The notes under the pieces: model-generated
Seen by the model: only the letters and a program-made list of their open reading frames with translations
Database searches by the model: none
Told to the model about the DNA's origin: nothing
Program-made: the position numbers and the translations under genes
Source of the DNA: Blakeslea trispora
Taxonomy: Eukaryota > Mucoromycota > Mucoromycetes > Mucorales > Choanephoraceae
Reading direction: 5' to 3'
Length of the DNA: 64,000 nucleotides
Assembly: GCA_025331445.1 (NCBI GenBank)
Contig: JAIWNE010000102.1
Span: 1-64,000 of the forward strand
In this document: piece by piece, positions 45,678-56,408 of the stretch
How the letters are laid out: every line of letters starts with the position of its first letter
Position numbering within the stretch: position 1 is the stretch's first letter

Positions 45678-47929
45678 AACAACAACAGCAGCAACAACAG
45701 CATTTGCAACAGCTTCAACAGCAGCTATCACCTGCTCATTTTCATCCTGAGGTTCATCGCCTTCAACAACCTCCTATGTTATTACCACAACAACAACAAC
45801 ATGCTGCCGCTTCTCCATTCCTAGTCAATGAAGCTTTAAATCCAGCAAATGGAGTCAACTTATTAAACAACAAATTAGAGCAAATGTTACTTGAACTGGA
45901 TCGTATGGTGCGTCAATGCAACTTACCTGCTATTGCTCAATTGCCTCCCAACAACGACGTTTATCTCTTGATTCGTCAAATCCCCTTGATTGTCTCTCAG
46001 AGCCCTTCTCCTCTTCAGACATTAGTTACTTTTGTTGAAAAGGTGGTACTGATGCTTTATCAAGCTAACTCCAATTTTGGACTTGAAGTCTATACCATGT
46101 TTCTTCAGACCTTGTTTGAGATTTCGAGTGAAGTGACCAAAGAAACCCTCTCTTGGTTGATTTATGCAGATGATGAACGCAAGTACAATGCAGCTGCTGT
46201 AGCCATGTTGATTCGTCATGAACTCTTACCTTTGGAAGAATACGATGTTCAGTTGGCCAAACTAATTCATGCTAAAGCAGATAGTGTCATTGAATTCACA
46301 GCACAACTAGTACGTCTTTGCCTCTTGTCTCCTCAACCCATCACTTTCTTGGATGATCATATCTTGACTATCTCAGCTTTACATAAGCTAGTCAAACAAG
46401 AAGAAGCTACTCCCAGCGTGATCAGTTTGATGCAAGACCTCGAACAATCGATTCAACAACCCTACCAAGAATTCCAAGCAAAGGACTGTCTTGAGATGCG
46501 CATGATACTTGCCGAGTGGGTCCGTCTCTGCCAGCACCCCTTGGCTACAGAAGATTTATTTCATTCAATCGTTCAACGTGTGCTTCAATTGGTTCAAAAG
46601 GATGAAAACACACAATGCTTCTTTTTCCGTCTTTCGACAGAGACCTGTGTTGATCACTATTTGGCCTTCCGAGCCATCAACAGTACTTTGCATCATCGCC
46701 GTATGATCCATCTGATCGACTCCTTCACGCGCTTGATATGTGCCATGATGACAATGGCAGAAAAGACCAGCAAGATCAAAATGTTAAATGATGCTCTCTC
46801 TGTCATCATCTTGGTTCTATCGGATCACCATCAAAAGCGTGGTGTCGCATTTAACCAGAAGCCCTTCTTGCGTCTTTTGTCTTCCCTGTTCAATGAGCTT
46901 AGCAAGTTGCCTGCCAATTTGGAAAGCTGTCTAGTCACCTATAGTGATGCTCTTTACACACTTCAACCCAACCATTTCCCTGGTTTTGCCTTTTCTTGGC
47001 TTCAGTTGGTTTCTCATCGCTCCTTTTTACCACAATTACTGGTAGCGAACGATCACCATGGTGTCTTGCTCTGTCAAAAACTGATCCATGCCTTGCTTAA
47101 ATTTTTGGGACCTCTCTTGAAGGGTGGTCAAGTCTTGCCTAATTCCATCAAGATCTTTTATCGTGGTACTTTGCGTGTGCTGGTAGTCCTGTTGCATGAC
47201 TTTCCTGAATTCCTCTGTCAAAACTACCTGTCTTTCTCTCAGGCCATTCCTCCTACTTGTGTCCAACTGCGTAATCTAATCTTGAGTGCTTTTCCTCGCA
47301 CGATGCATCTGCCCGATCCATTCACGCCTGATCTCAAGTTGGATCAACTGCCTGAGTCCTCTGAGCTACCTCAGTTTGACCAAAGCCAGTTGAGCATTCT
47401 GGATCAAGATGGATTGAAACAAGTGATGGAAGTGTTTGCAAAAGACAAGAACACAAAGGTGTTTTACAAGGAGTTGGAAGATTATGTACAGAAACTAAAA
47501 GATGCCGAACAAGATGGAGAAGAACTTTTGTCAGCCTTTGTATTGCACATGGGTATGCTTACGATTGATGAGGACGACAAAGACATGAATAACAATGCAG
47601 CCGCACTAGCTTATATGCATTTGCTTTCCTTGCTTGAATCTGAAGGCCGTTATATTGTATTAAGTGCCATTGTTGACCATTTGCGTTATCCAAACAGACA
47701 CACTTGCTTTTTCCATGCTGTCCTGTTGTATCTGTTCAGTAAGCAACCAGAAGTCGTTAAAGAACAGGTAACACGTGTCTTGTTGGAGCGTTTGATTGTG
47801 AACCGCCCTCATCCCTGGGGTCTCCTGGCTACATTTATTGCTTTGATTAAGGATCCCAAATTTTGGGAGCATGAATTTATTCGTTGTTCACCTGATATTG
47901 AACGATTGTTTGACAATGTTTCCAGGTAA
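41799..47929 (+). CDS. NOT1: CCR4-NOT complex scaffold subunit NOT1 (CNOT1)
   Basis: Six exons (41799-42038, 42098-42550, 42614-42811, 42873-43138, 43196-43487, 43550-47929) give 1942 residues. This is the scaffold of the cytoplasmic mRNA deadenylase. Helical N-terminal repeats (LAARRQNLNLEKWLMERLAK) come first. The CAF1-binding MIF4G region spans about 640-855 (WGWFSHYLVVRRVSIEPNNH, LGTWLGRLTIAKNKPIRHKD). The DUF3819 helical bundle lies about 955-1100. A polyQ tract of roughly 50 Gln sits at about 1150-1205. The NOT1 C-terminal superfamily domain ends RHTCFFHAVLLYLF, WGLLATFIALIKDPKFWEHE and CSPDIERLFDNVS. Compared with human CNOT1 the first ~150-170 residues appear missing, though 335 bp upstream hold no candidate exon. 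The last codons may be changed by a possible 33-nt intron at the end. Confidence 0.94.
45556..45706 (+). repeat. CAA/CAG polyglutamine tract in NOT1
   Basis: About 150 bp of mixed CAA and CAG codons flanked by HH and HLQQLQQQ. The tract sits between the DUF3819 region and the C-terminal domain. Mixed codons should slow slippage compared with pure CAG. Confidence 0.9.
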
Positions 47930-48741
47930 GTTGACATGATTATTTTCAAAATGTTCAGTGTAGAATAACATCTACTCTAATAGATCAATTGCTGTTCGAG
48001 ACTAAGAAATATGGTCAAGTAATAAAGAAAGCTTTGTATAACAATTGCGTGGTACTACCCAATCATATGATTTGATGCAAATTACCTATCACTGAATTCA
48101 TTATTTCGAAAATTGAGGCATATAAACAATGAATAATAGCCTTACAATCAAATGAATGTGTTTGTTATTCAACGATTAGCTCAATGAGTTTCATTTTGTA
48201 TTATTGGCCAAATCAATTTGATACCAAAATAAGCAGATCAAGCTCACTCATCATCAAATAGAATGGTTGTACAGGATGGACTCAAGTTTTATAACGGTTG
48301 TTCAGCCTGAGGACACTTTGAAACTGCTGATTTTCAACTTTGCATGAAATTATATCTTCTGCTTGAACGTAATTTGTAACTCAGTTATGGGACTGCTAGC
48401 AACTTTGTAGCTACTCCCATTTTCTGTGTAATTTGAGTATTTTATTCGTTATAAACAAGAGAAGAAAAGAAAAACATATAAACTTGTACTCAACATAAGG
48501 ATGAATCTAATCATAATAAATTTTTGAAAAAGGAGAGGGGAAGGGGGAATGGATGGTGAATTGACTTTTTAAAAAAGAGCGCAAACAATGGTGATGATCA
48601 TGCGCACCAAGATTTCTTTTTAAGAAGAAAAAAAAAAGTGACCAATTGACTGGATTTCTCTCTTTTTTTTCTTCCTTTCTTTTTTTAAAAAAAGAAAAAA
48701 GCATTTCATTAAATTATCTAGTAAACGTATTTAAAGAAATC
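47930..48741. other. Spacer between NOT1 and GSK3
   Basis: About 810 bp. An imperfect hairpin lies near 48386-48420 (ATGGGA ... TCCCAT). Complementary T-run/A-run segments occur at 48567-48640 and 48662-48697. No gene is supported. Confidence 0.45.
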
Positions 48742-50166
48742 ATGCAAGGTGTAAGAACCTCCAACAGTAAGTCAGGATCTACAATAGATAGCACACAACA
48801 GTTATTCATACGCTTGTAAAAGATGAATCTTATAGAGTCTACAAAGTATCAGCCAAAGAAGGCAAAACTGGTCAAGATATGCAACTTCATTATACCAAAC
48901 ATAAAGTAGCAGGAAATGGATCATTTGGTGTAGTCTATCAAGCTAAAATATTACAAACAGGAGAAGATGTAGCCATCAAGAAAGTATTGCAAGATAAACG
49001 GTACAAGGTTAAGATGGATTATGTTTTCTTTTTTTTTTTTCTCTATTTTCTAACCCTAAAAAAATTACTTCCCACATATTCAAACTATAGAATCGCGAAT
49101 TACAAATCATGAAAGGTGTTACTCATCCTAATGTTGTCAGTTTGAAAGCATTCTTTTATTCTCAAGGTGATAGTAAGGTAAATTGAACTTGTACTTTCTT
49201 TGTTCAATTAGATCCTTTAACTTGCAATAGAAGGAAGAAATCTACCTAAACCTTGTATTGGAATATATACCGGAAACGTTATATCGTACCACTCGACATT
49301 ACGCCAAATCCAAACAATCGATGCCTTCACTCTATGTAAAGCTATACACTTATCAGATCTTTCGCTCATTAGCCTATATTCACTCAATTGGTATTTGTCA
49401 CCGCGATATCAAACCTCAAAATCTTTTATTGGATCCAAACAGAGGTATTGTTAAGTTATGTGATTTTGGAAGGTAAATAAAGAAGGAAAAAAAAATCAGT
49501 CCATTTTAAACAAGTAATAGAGAATGCTTAACCCTCTTTATTTTTTTTCAAGTGCGAAAATGTTGATGCCAGATGAACCCAATGTATCTTACATTTGCTC
49601 TCGTTATTATCGTGCGCCTGAATTGATTTTTGGTGCACAAAACTATACAGTATCGATTGATGTCTGGTCCACAGCCTGTGTCATGGCTGAGCTCATGCTC
49701 TCTCATCCTCTCTTTCCTGGTGAAAGTAGTATAGACCAGTTGGTGGAGATTATCAAGGTGCTTGGTACGCCTACAAAGCAACAGCTACTTAGTATGAATC
49801 CAAACTATACAGAACACCGATTCCCTCAGATCAAACCTCATCCACTCACAAAAGTTTTTAAATCGAAATCATGCCAACAAGACGCCATTGATTTCTTACA
49901 GTTACTGTTGCAATATACACCGACCGATAGATTGTCCTGCTTAGATGCTATGGCCCATAGTTATTTTGATGAATTACGTCAGCCAAACATGAAGATGTTG
50001 AATGGTAAACCATTACCTCCTTTATTTGATTTTTCAGAACATGGTAAGAAAAGAAAGAACTGTGTGTTGTGTTCTTGGTATTTATTTTCTTGTTAAAAAA
50101 AATCTAGAGCTCTCAATAAGACCTGATCTTGTATCTAAATTAGTACCTAGTCATGATAAAGAATAA
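48742..50166 (+). CDS. GSK3: Glycogen synthase kinase 3 (GSK3/shaggy)
   Basis: Six exons give about 395 residues. The kinase motifs are complete: [12 protein letters not shown] (P-loop), [13 protein letters not shown] (Lys), [38 protein letters not shown] (catalytic Asp), LCDFGSAK (split by an intron in GS), then [20 protein letters not shown] with the activating Tyr of the GSK3 T-loop, and [14 protein letters not shown] for Axin-like docking. It ends in [14 protein letters not shown]. It regulates metabolism, development and transcription factors. The first exon is uncertain: an ATG at 48742 can join to 48802 either from a donor at 48749 (intron 53 nt) or at 48767 (35 nt); both keep frame into [13 protein letters not shown] start at Met 48879 would lose that conserved arm. 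Confidence 0.92.
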
Positions 50167-50644
50167 TAGTAATAAACAAATAGCAGTTTATGTGTGTGTG
50201 TGTGTGTTTACAGTACAGTGCAGATTTTGTAAACTCTGCGATTTGATTGTTCCGTTGATCTTCCCGACACCTTTTTCTTAAACTGAACACATCTACTACT
50301 ACTCCTGTTACCAAAGAAGCCAATAAGCACCTTTTCAAATACGATTATGGTAGATTAGCAGGTGCTTTCTTGTACAAAGGAAGCTTTGCTCAAATCTCAA
50401 GAGATCTCGACCTCCCTGAATCAACTGAACAATCGCAAAAATAATGCGATGATTTAGTATCTATATCCAAAAGACAGGCAGGCTCAACATGCATAGTTCA
50501 CCTTCTAGGCCTGATGATTAATCATCTTTTTCTATGAATAAAGATAAATGCATAACTTTTTTATTTTCTGGATAAATATCACAGTCGCCATAGTAAATCT
50601 TTTTTTATTAGTGCACGAATACTTTCCGAAAATACTGTACAAGC
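50167..50644. other. Convergent spacer with a TG run and an orphan coding-like stretch
   Basis: Between GSK3 (+) and RBM25 (-). A (TG)n run spans 50191-50207. An open stretch at 50259-50444 (+) reads KEANKHLFKYDYGRLAGAFL-YKGSFAQ and ends in TAA, with protein-like composition but no ATG and no AG acceptor after the upstream TGA. It is described among the findings and not called a gene. Confidence 0.45.
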
Positions 50645-52545
50645 TTATAAATGCTGGTATTTTCTTTCCGTTTCAAAAATAAGAGCTCTCCATAGTTTCA
50701 TGACAAATACCAATGCATCTTCATCCAAAGCCTAAGAATAGAAAATGAGTCATGTTTTTGTTCCTATCTCTCATAATGAAAAAAAAAACCTACGCCTTCA
50801 AGTTCGGATACAAGTTCATTGGGACCCTTCTTTTCTCGAATAAACTGAAGCACAAAGTTAACCAAATCTTCTTCTTCCATGCCTAATAAATCCATGATTT
50901 TCTTGGACACAAATGGATGTAATTTACTTTCAATTAATTCCTATAAAAAAAAAAGACAATCATTAGAATATATATATAAGCCATTTCCTCTTCTTTCTCT
51001 CTCTTTTTATCTCTACCTCATTCAGTTCACTCCATTTCACACTATAATTCCATAAATCTTGTTGCGAACTGGGTATCGAATCAATCAATCGTTTGACTTT
51101 TTGCTGGCGTTCTTCTGCAGACATAGTATGGGCAGGTTCGGATGAATTAGCAACCTCTTGCTCTAGTTCGCTATAGTCCAAAGGTACAAGCACACGACGC
51201 TTCTTCTTTGCCTCTTCTTCTTCCTCTTCATCTGCTCCACCTAACGTATTACGCTTTTGAATACCCAAGTTGAAATTGAGTTTAGTGGGTTTCAAGGCAA
51301 TCTTGGCATCGTCTGAATCACGCTGTAATAGACGGCTATCCTTTCGGCGTCTCTCCTCTTCTTCCAGTCGCTGCTTTTCCATTTCAATCTCTTGTATTTC
51401 ACGACGACGATCCTCTTCATCGCGCTCCTCTTCTCGTCTACGCTGCATCTCTCGCATGCGTCTCCATCGTGATCGATCGGTATAATAAGGCTCATCGCCA
51501 CGAGCCATCTCGACATCATCGTCCCATTGAGCCAGTCGTTCAAGCCAATAAGCCTTGTCCTTGGCCTCACGTTCCTCTAGTTCTGCCTCTCGCTTCAGAT
51601 CCTTTTTGTGCTCACGCATCTTGTGCATCTCACGTTGCTCAAAGCGCTTTTCACGCTGATGATAAGCGTTTTCGACATCACGATCATGCTTTTCTTTGCG
51701 TCGACGCTCGATCTCTTCGTCTGTCAAGGTGTCATGAGGTTGGACAGGTGCATAGTGGTGGCCGTGTTCAACAGGACCTTTCACAAAGTCATTGTTATGG
51801 CGACGACGATCGTTTTGGACAGCGCGTTCTTTGAAGACAGCAAGTTCTTTGGTCAATGTCTCTTCTTGGCTCGGCTCCTTTACGTACTGTTGACCAAGTC
51901 CGATCTCTTCAACATATTTCAAAACTCGGTTGTATTTCTCCTGATCTACCTCATCATGGTTGGCTTGTTCATTCTTTTGTTGATATTCCTCCAAATGGTT
52001 ACGTACAGTATCGTCTGCCTTCACAATCATCTTTTTTTCGATACCACTGCCATCCAAAGCCTTTAATGTTACGCCAGGTGTTGTTTCACCACCCAATAAA
52101 CGTAAAGCGCATAAAACACTTTCAGGATCGGCATAAGTGGCAAATCCAAATCCTTTAGGTTTACCGGCAGGATCCTTTGTACGTTTCCAATGCAACAAGT
52201 TACCACATGTCTATTCATCCCCACCACCACCAAAATAAATAAGCTTCTTTGTTTGTTTTGCTTCACGAAATAGCTTACTTCAAGTAGAGCAACAATCCAC
52301 TCATCCGAGATGCCAGGTACAATGGCACCTACAAACAATGTATTCAATTTCTCTTCTTTGGTGGGAGTAGCTGGTGAAGAAGGGCTGGGGTTAGAAGAAG
52401 GTGAAGGTGTGTTGAAAGAGACTTGCATGTGTGGGGATCGACCACTAGGAACAAACGAACTAGAGAGTGGTTGAGGCGGCCCATAAGCACCCATATGAGG
52501 TGGTGGTCGATATCCGCCATATTGATTTGCTCTATAGGGATCCAT
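50645..52545 (-). CDS. RBM25: RBM25-like U1-snRNP-associated splicing factor (RRM + PWI)
   Basis: Four exons give about 565 residues. A Pro/Ser/Gly-rich N-terminus (MDPYRANQYGGYRPPPHMGA) precedes an RRM: LNTLFVGAIVPGISDEWIVA (RNP2) joined by a 70-nt intron to CGNLLHWKRTKDPAGKPKGF then GFATY (RNP1). A long Arg/Glu/Asp-rich ER region follows (about residues 240-420). The C-terminus is a PWI domain: ELIESKLHPFVSKKIMDLLG, then EEDLVNFVLQFIREKK and DEDALVFVMKLWRALIFETE. The RRM-ER-PWI order is diagnostic for RBM25 and its yeast counterpart Snu71, which help U1 snRNP choose 5' splice sites. The last intron has donor GGC/GTAGGT. It converges with GSK3, 478 bp apart. Confidence 0.93.
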
Positions 52546-52923
52546 TTCTATGTATAATAATTATAAAAAAAAAATTAAAAATAGGGGATTTTGCAGTCTG
52601 CGTTTACACCAAAAGAAATTCGCGTAATTTCAGACAACGACATGATATTTTTAAAGGCAAAAGTCCTAATGCTCTTTCTTGAGATATAAAAAAGACCATC
52701 TATTCAAAGAAGGGAAGGAAGATAATTGTACAGACTCACTTGGTAGTAAGGAAAGTCTGCAACGAATGTTATCTATGTCGACCCAGCATGCTGCATAACA
52801 CACCATACTTAATATAGTTCTTTTAAACAAAACAAGACAACAAGACATAAAGGGCACATGTAGCATAATTTCTATATATATATATATACATGGATACAAT
52901 TTTGTCTTTAATTGCTATGATCA
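52546..52923. promoter_or_regulatory. RBM25 upstream region
   Basis: 378 bp between two minus-strand genes, so it contains the RBM25 promoter and the 3' UTR of the Ppn2-like gene. It holds GTTTACACCAAAAGAAAT (52602-52619), also found at 33216-33233, next to a quasi-palindrome GAAATTCGCGTAATTTC. An alternating TATATATATATATA run lies at 52874-52888. Confidence 0.4.
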
Positions 52924-54156
52924 TCAAGAATCCTCATCTTCATCTGTAGAGTCTTCTTGTACACAATCGATTTGATATAATGCTTGACTTTTTACTTCCA
53001 TCACACTTAGTTTTCTTCCATGTACGCAACCACTATCTAATCCCTTTGTCATGTTGCGTATTTGCAGTCCCAGAGAAGCATCATGGCCATAATAAATAGT
53101 TACATTTTGATTGGTTTCATGATACACTTGCATCCAAGATTTACCACCTTCTTCTGCTTTCTCCTTGGTCGGTATACCATTTCCATCAATCGTTCGAATA
53201 TTCATCACGGTCCAAGGATCATTACTAGTCCAGTCAGAGAGCATTGGATCAATACCACCATGTACTACGCGAGCATTCAAATCGGGTACATCAAGTATCA
53301 ATGGACATGCAGAGAGATAAGCGTGTTGTTCAGGACTTAGTTGTCTAAATCATAGTATGTATGAGCCTAGACTTCCCCCCTCCCTTTTTTTTTTCTTTGA
53401 TATATAATTTTCATACCTGGCCACATCATAATGTTTATTGTCTACCTTCATTGGATCTTTAATGTTTCCTTCTGGTATTCTCGAGTCAGTCTCTGAAATC
53501 ATGAACGATCCAAGCTCCAAATAATAATTCCTCAGTCGAATCACCTTATCGTCATGATTCCCCCGTACACAAAAAGCACCCAACTGTTGTGCTCTCGAAA
53601 TGACACCTGGTGAATAATGTCCTCGAGAAACGAGATCGCCCGCTAAAATCAAAACATCACGAGTAGGCTCAAATGCTATCTTTTCTAATAACTGATCCAT
53701 CTCTTTGAGGCAGCCGTGTATATCACCCATGACAAACACTCTACTGTCGGGTGAGACCCTTAGTGTCTTTACTTGAGTCAGGTTAGCATAAAGCGAAACT
53801 CCAGTAGCATAAGGGGGTGGATGGGCGGCGATTTGAATTTCAGGTGTAAGTAACGATCGTTGATAGGATGGTTGTTTAATGTCAGGCGTTGATGTTGTGT
53901 TTGTTGGTGGTATTGTCGTTGTGTTTCTATAAGGTTGTGCTGGAATAGTAATGGGTGTTGATTTGTTTTGTGTCATTGGAATAACAACAGCAAGGACAAC
54001 CCCCACGGTCACTAATAGAGAGACAGCCAAAATAAGCCATCGCTTGTGATTCATGCAAGATTTGACTGGTGTATTCTCCGCAGGGCCCAAACGTGTATGT
54101 TTTTCTGCATAAACATATTCTTTATTGGATTCTAGAGAGTTGGACATGTCATTCAT
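52924..54156 (-). CDS. Vacuolar Ppn2-like metallophosphoesterase (polyphosphatase-like)
   Basis: Two exons give about 387 residues. A cytosolic tail is followed by one signal-anchor helix (WLILAVSLLVTVGVVLAVVI), placing the enzyme in the lumen. NTT/NTS glycosylation sites follow. The calcineurin-like phosphatase motifs are VFVMGDIHGCLKEMDQLL, LAGDLVSRGHYSPGV, FCVRGNHDD, ARVVHGGIDPML and VTIYYGHDASLGLQI, giving all metal ligands. Architecture and motifs match yeast Ppn2, the Zn-dependent vacuolar endopolyphosphatase, and bacterial PrpE/ApaH-like enzymes. The start at 54156 (MNDMSNSLE) is preferred; an upstream in-frame ATG at 54207 would add a Phe-rich stretch that looks like a pyrimidine-rich leader. 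It lies 216 bp downstream of AP-1 mu on the same strand. Confidence 0.85.
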
Positions 54157-54372
54157 GATAGAAAAGAAAAAGGAGGAGAAGAAAAAGAAAGAAAATAAGT
54201 CATCCATTTGAATTAAAGATGTTGTAGGTATTGTCTATATGCAGCATGCAGACAATAGACTTATGCAAGCAACAAAATTAGACACAGCGAAAATGCTTTT
54301 TCATTTTTATACATGCATATGTGTTTATAAGCTATAAACACAATGTATTGATTCCTTTCTGTCTTTATTATT

Positions 54373-56266
54373 TTAATAATCGTTAGTATTATTGGTACGC
54401 TTTGAAGCTTTGATGGATTCTGGCATTCTCATTTGATAGTCTAATAAAGTTTTCGTTATGTTTTTCAATTTCAACTAATTTTCAGGGAAATCACATACCT
54501 CCATTCTGTGTAATGTATCTAACCCAAGGAAGTGCTTGGTAACCACTCTTTTCAACAATCTTTAGGTATCTCACTTGAATGCCTGAAACAGTAAAGTAAG
54601 GGATTTCAAATTTGATGTTGATTGGTGGTTTCTTTTCTGCCTCTTCAGCTATACAAGTAAGATGAGTAACAAACAAACAGAACGCCGAAAGTGCATCTCT
54701 ATTTACCTGCTTGTACAGAAGGCAGACCGAAATGAGCACGCATGATAAATTCTTTTGTGCCTTGGAATTGCTTTATTTTCCAAACAAGGCATGATCTCTC
54801 AGGTTTATAAGATACAGAACCATTGCTACACTATATTGAGTTTTCATCCCATTTAAAAAAAAAAAGAGCTTAGTTCAAAATATCTTTTCTTTTCTTTTTT
54901 TTCCTTTTACCTTAAATTTAGGTGTATCGGCATCATCAGGAACAGGTACTTCAATCTCTACATTGTTAGCGGAACTCTTGCGCTTAAATTGAGCTCTTGC
55001 CTTGACAAGGTATTCAACACGAGAACCAGCATAAGTCTCAACAACAGCTTCTACCCAAATCAATGGCTTGACAGTTGTCTGAAGTCGATAACTCATCAAT
55101 TCAAAATCACCATCAGGAGGAATAAAGCTGATAGTACGGTCGTTTTCAAATCGCGATAATCGAACACACTGATGAAATTTAACATCTTCCATTTCAATAG
55201 CCTTGGCAGAAGAATTGGCTAAACAAATTTTAGTTGTCCCTTTTTTTCTAGACAACACCTTTTTTTTTTTTCTTTACCTCTTCCAGTTGCTTCAAACATG
55301 ACTTTGTCGTTCAATCCCAAACGAAGTTCAGGCATACCTGAGAGATAACATCTCATCTTGACAGAACCCAACACTTCACTTCTAAGCACATTACCATTTG
55401 AGTTGACCTATATTATCTAAAGTTTAGAGAAAAAAAAAAGGGATGACAAGCACAGTTCTTACCAATAAGTTGACACTTTCAATCACATCCAAAAATACTT
55501 CATTTTTTTTATATTTGATGCCTTCAGATCGCCATGAAACAGCATTTGTCACAGCCATAGGTGGGCGTACTTGTACTTCCAGCTTGTGTGCATCTTGAGT
55601 GATATATCTAGGATCAGAACAATAAGAGACCCCTTCATCTACACTGGCCTGTTTTCTTACTCTTGAAGGATCTTTGTTTCTGTCGTCTGAGGATAACCGA
55701 AATCCATCATTTCATCCAACAGCTCATAGACAATCACAAAGTTGTCTCGAATCGATTCCTCTTCTAGTTCTTTAAAGTATTCTGTAAACACTTCGGTTAG
55801 TTTGTGCAAATAGAGCATAATAGAAGCTGCATTGGTATTCTTTCGAGTGATGGCCAATACTGAAACATATTAAAAATAAAAGGGCAGTTAAAGTAGACCC
55901 GAGTTGTCTAGGTTGGAATGATATGACTTACAGTATAGGTTACTATGTTTCAGGTACAGATAGTTGATGCCATCGTGTGTAAAACAAGGTAGAGGAATCT
56001 GCTCATCTTCAGCTTCCGAGACCTATAGAGTCGCGTTAGTATCTCTCATGTGCCTTGTTGTTTTTTTTGGCTTATTTTAACTTGCCAGAGGCATAAATTT
56101 CTCAACAGCACTCATAGGAATATCACCTCTATAGTTACGGGAAACCAGCACTTTTCCCTTAAGGTCTAATATAAAGACTTTATAGAGAGTAACAAAAAAA
56201 AAATACAGTTTAATAAGCAAAAGGAAGGTATTTTGAAGGTTAAGATAACATACTTGCTGAAGCCAT
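54373..56266 (-). CDS. APM1: AP-1 clathrin adaptor complex mu subunit
   Basis: About eight exons give about 440 residues. The N-terminal longin-like domain reads MASAIFILDLKGKVLVSRNY, then RGDIPMSAVEKFMPLVSEAE, LYLKHSNLYLLAITRKNTNA and NFVIVYELLDEMMDFGYPQT. The mu-homology domain follows: WRSEGIKYKKNEVFLDVIES, LGLNDKVMFEATGRAKAIEM, FIPPDGDFELMSYRLQTTVK, VPDDADTPKFK, KEFIMRAHFGLPSV and KPPINIKFEIPYFTVSGIQV with RYLKIVEKSGYQALPWVRYI. It selects YxxPhi cargo at the trans-Golgi/endosome. The RGDIP and PWVRYI sequences fit AP-1 rather than AP-2. After the usual NGDYQMR end, there are about 17 extra residues. One intron (56023-56085) has a GC donor. Confidence 0.93.
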
Positions 56267-56408
56267 GTTCTTTTAATAGAAGAATGTCAAAAAAAAAGAT
56301 GACCGAAAAACAGAAAGAGAAAAAAGCGAGAGACTGAATAAGTGGTTAACAAAAACGTCACACAAGAAAAAGAGAGAGAGGAAAAAAAAAACGGGGTTTC
56401 TTATTTTA

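Noticed and set aside
45389..45718. Minus-strand open frames opposite the NOT1 polyQ (poly-Leu and poly-Val/Ala)
   Set aside because: They exist only because CAA/CAG repeats lack stops on the complement; no start context, splice sites or homology.
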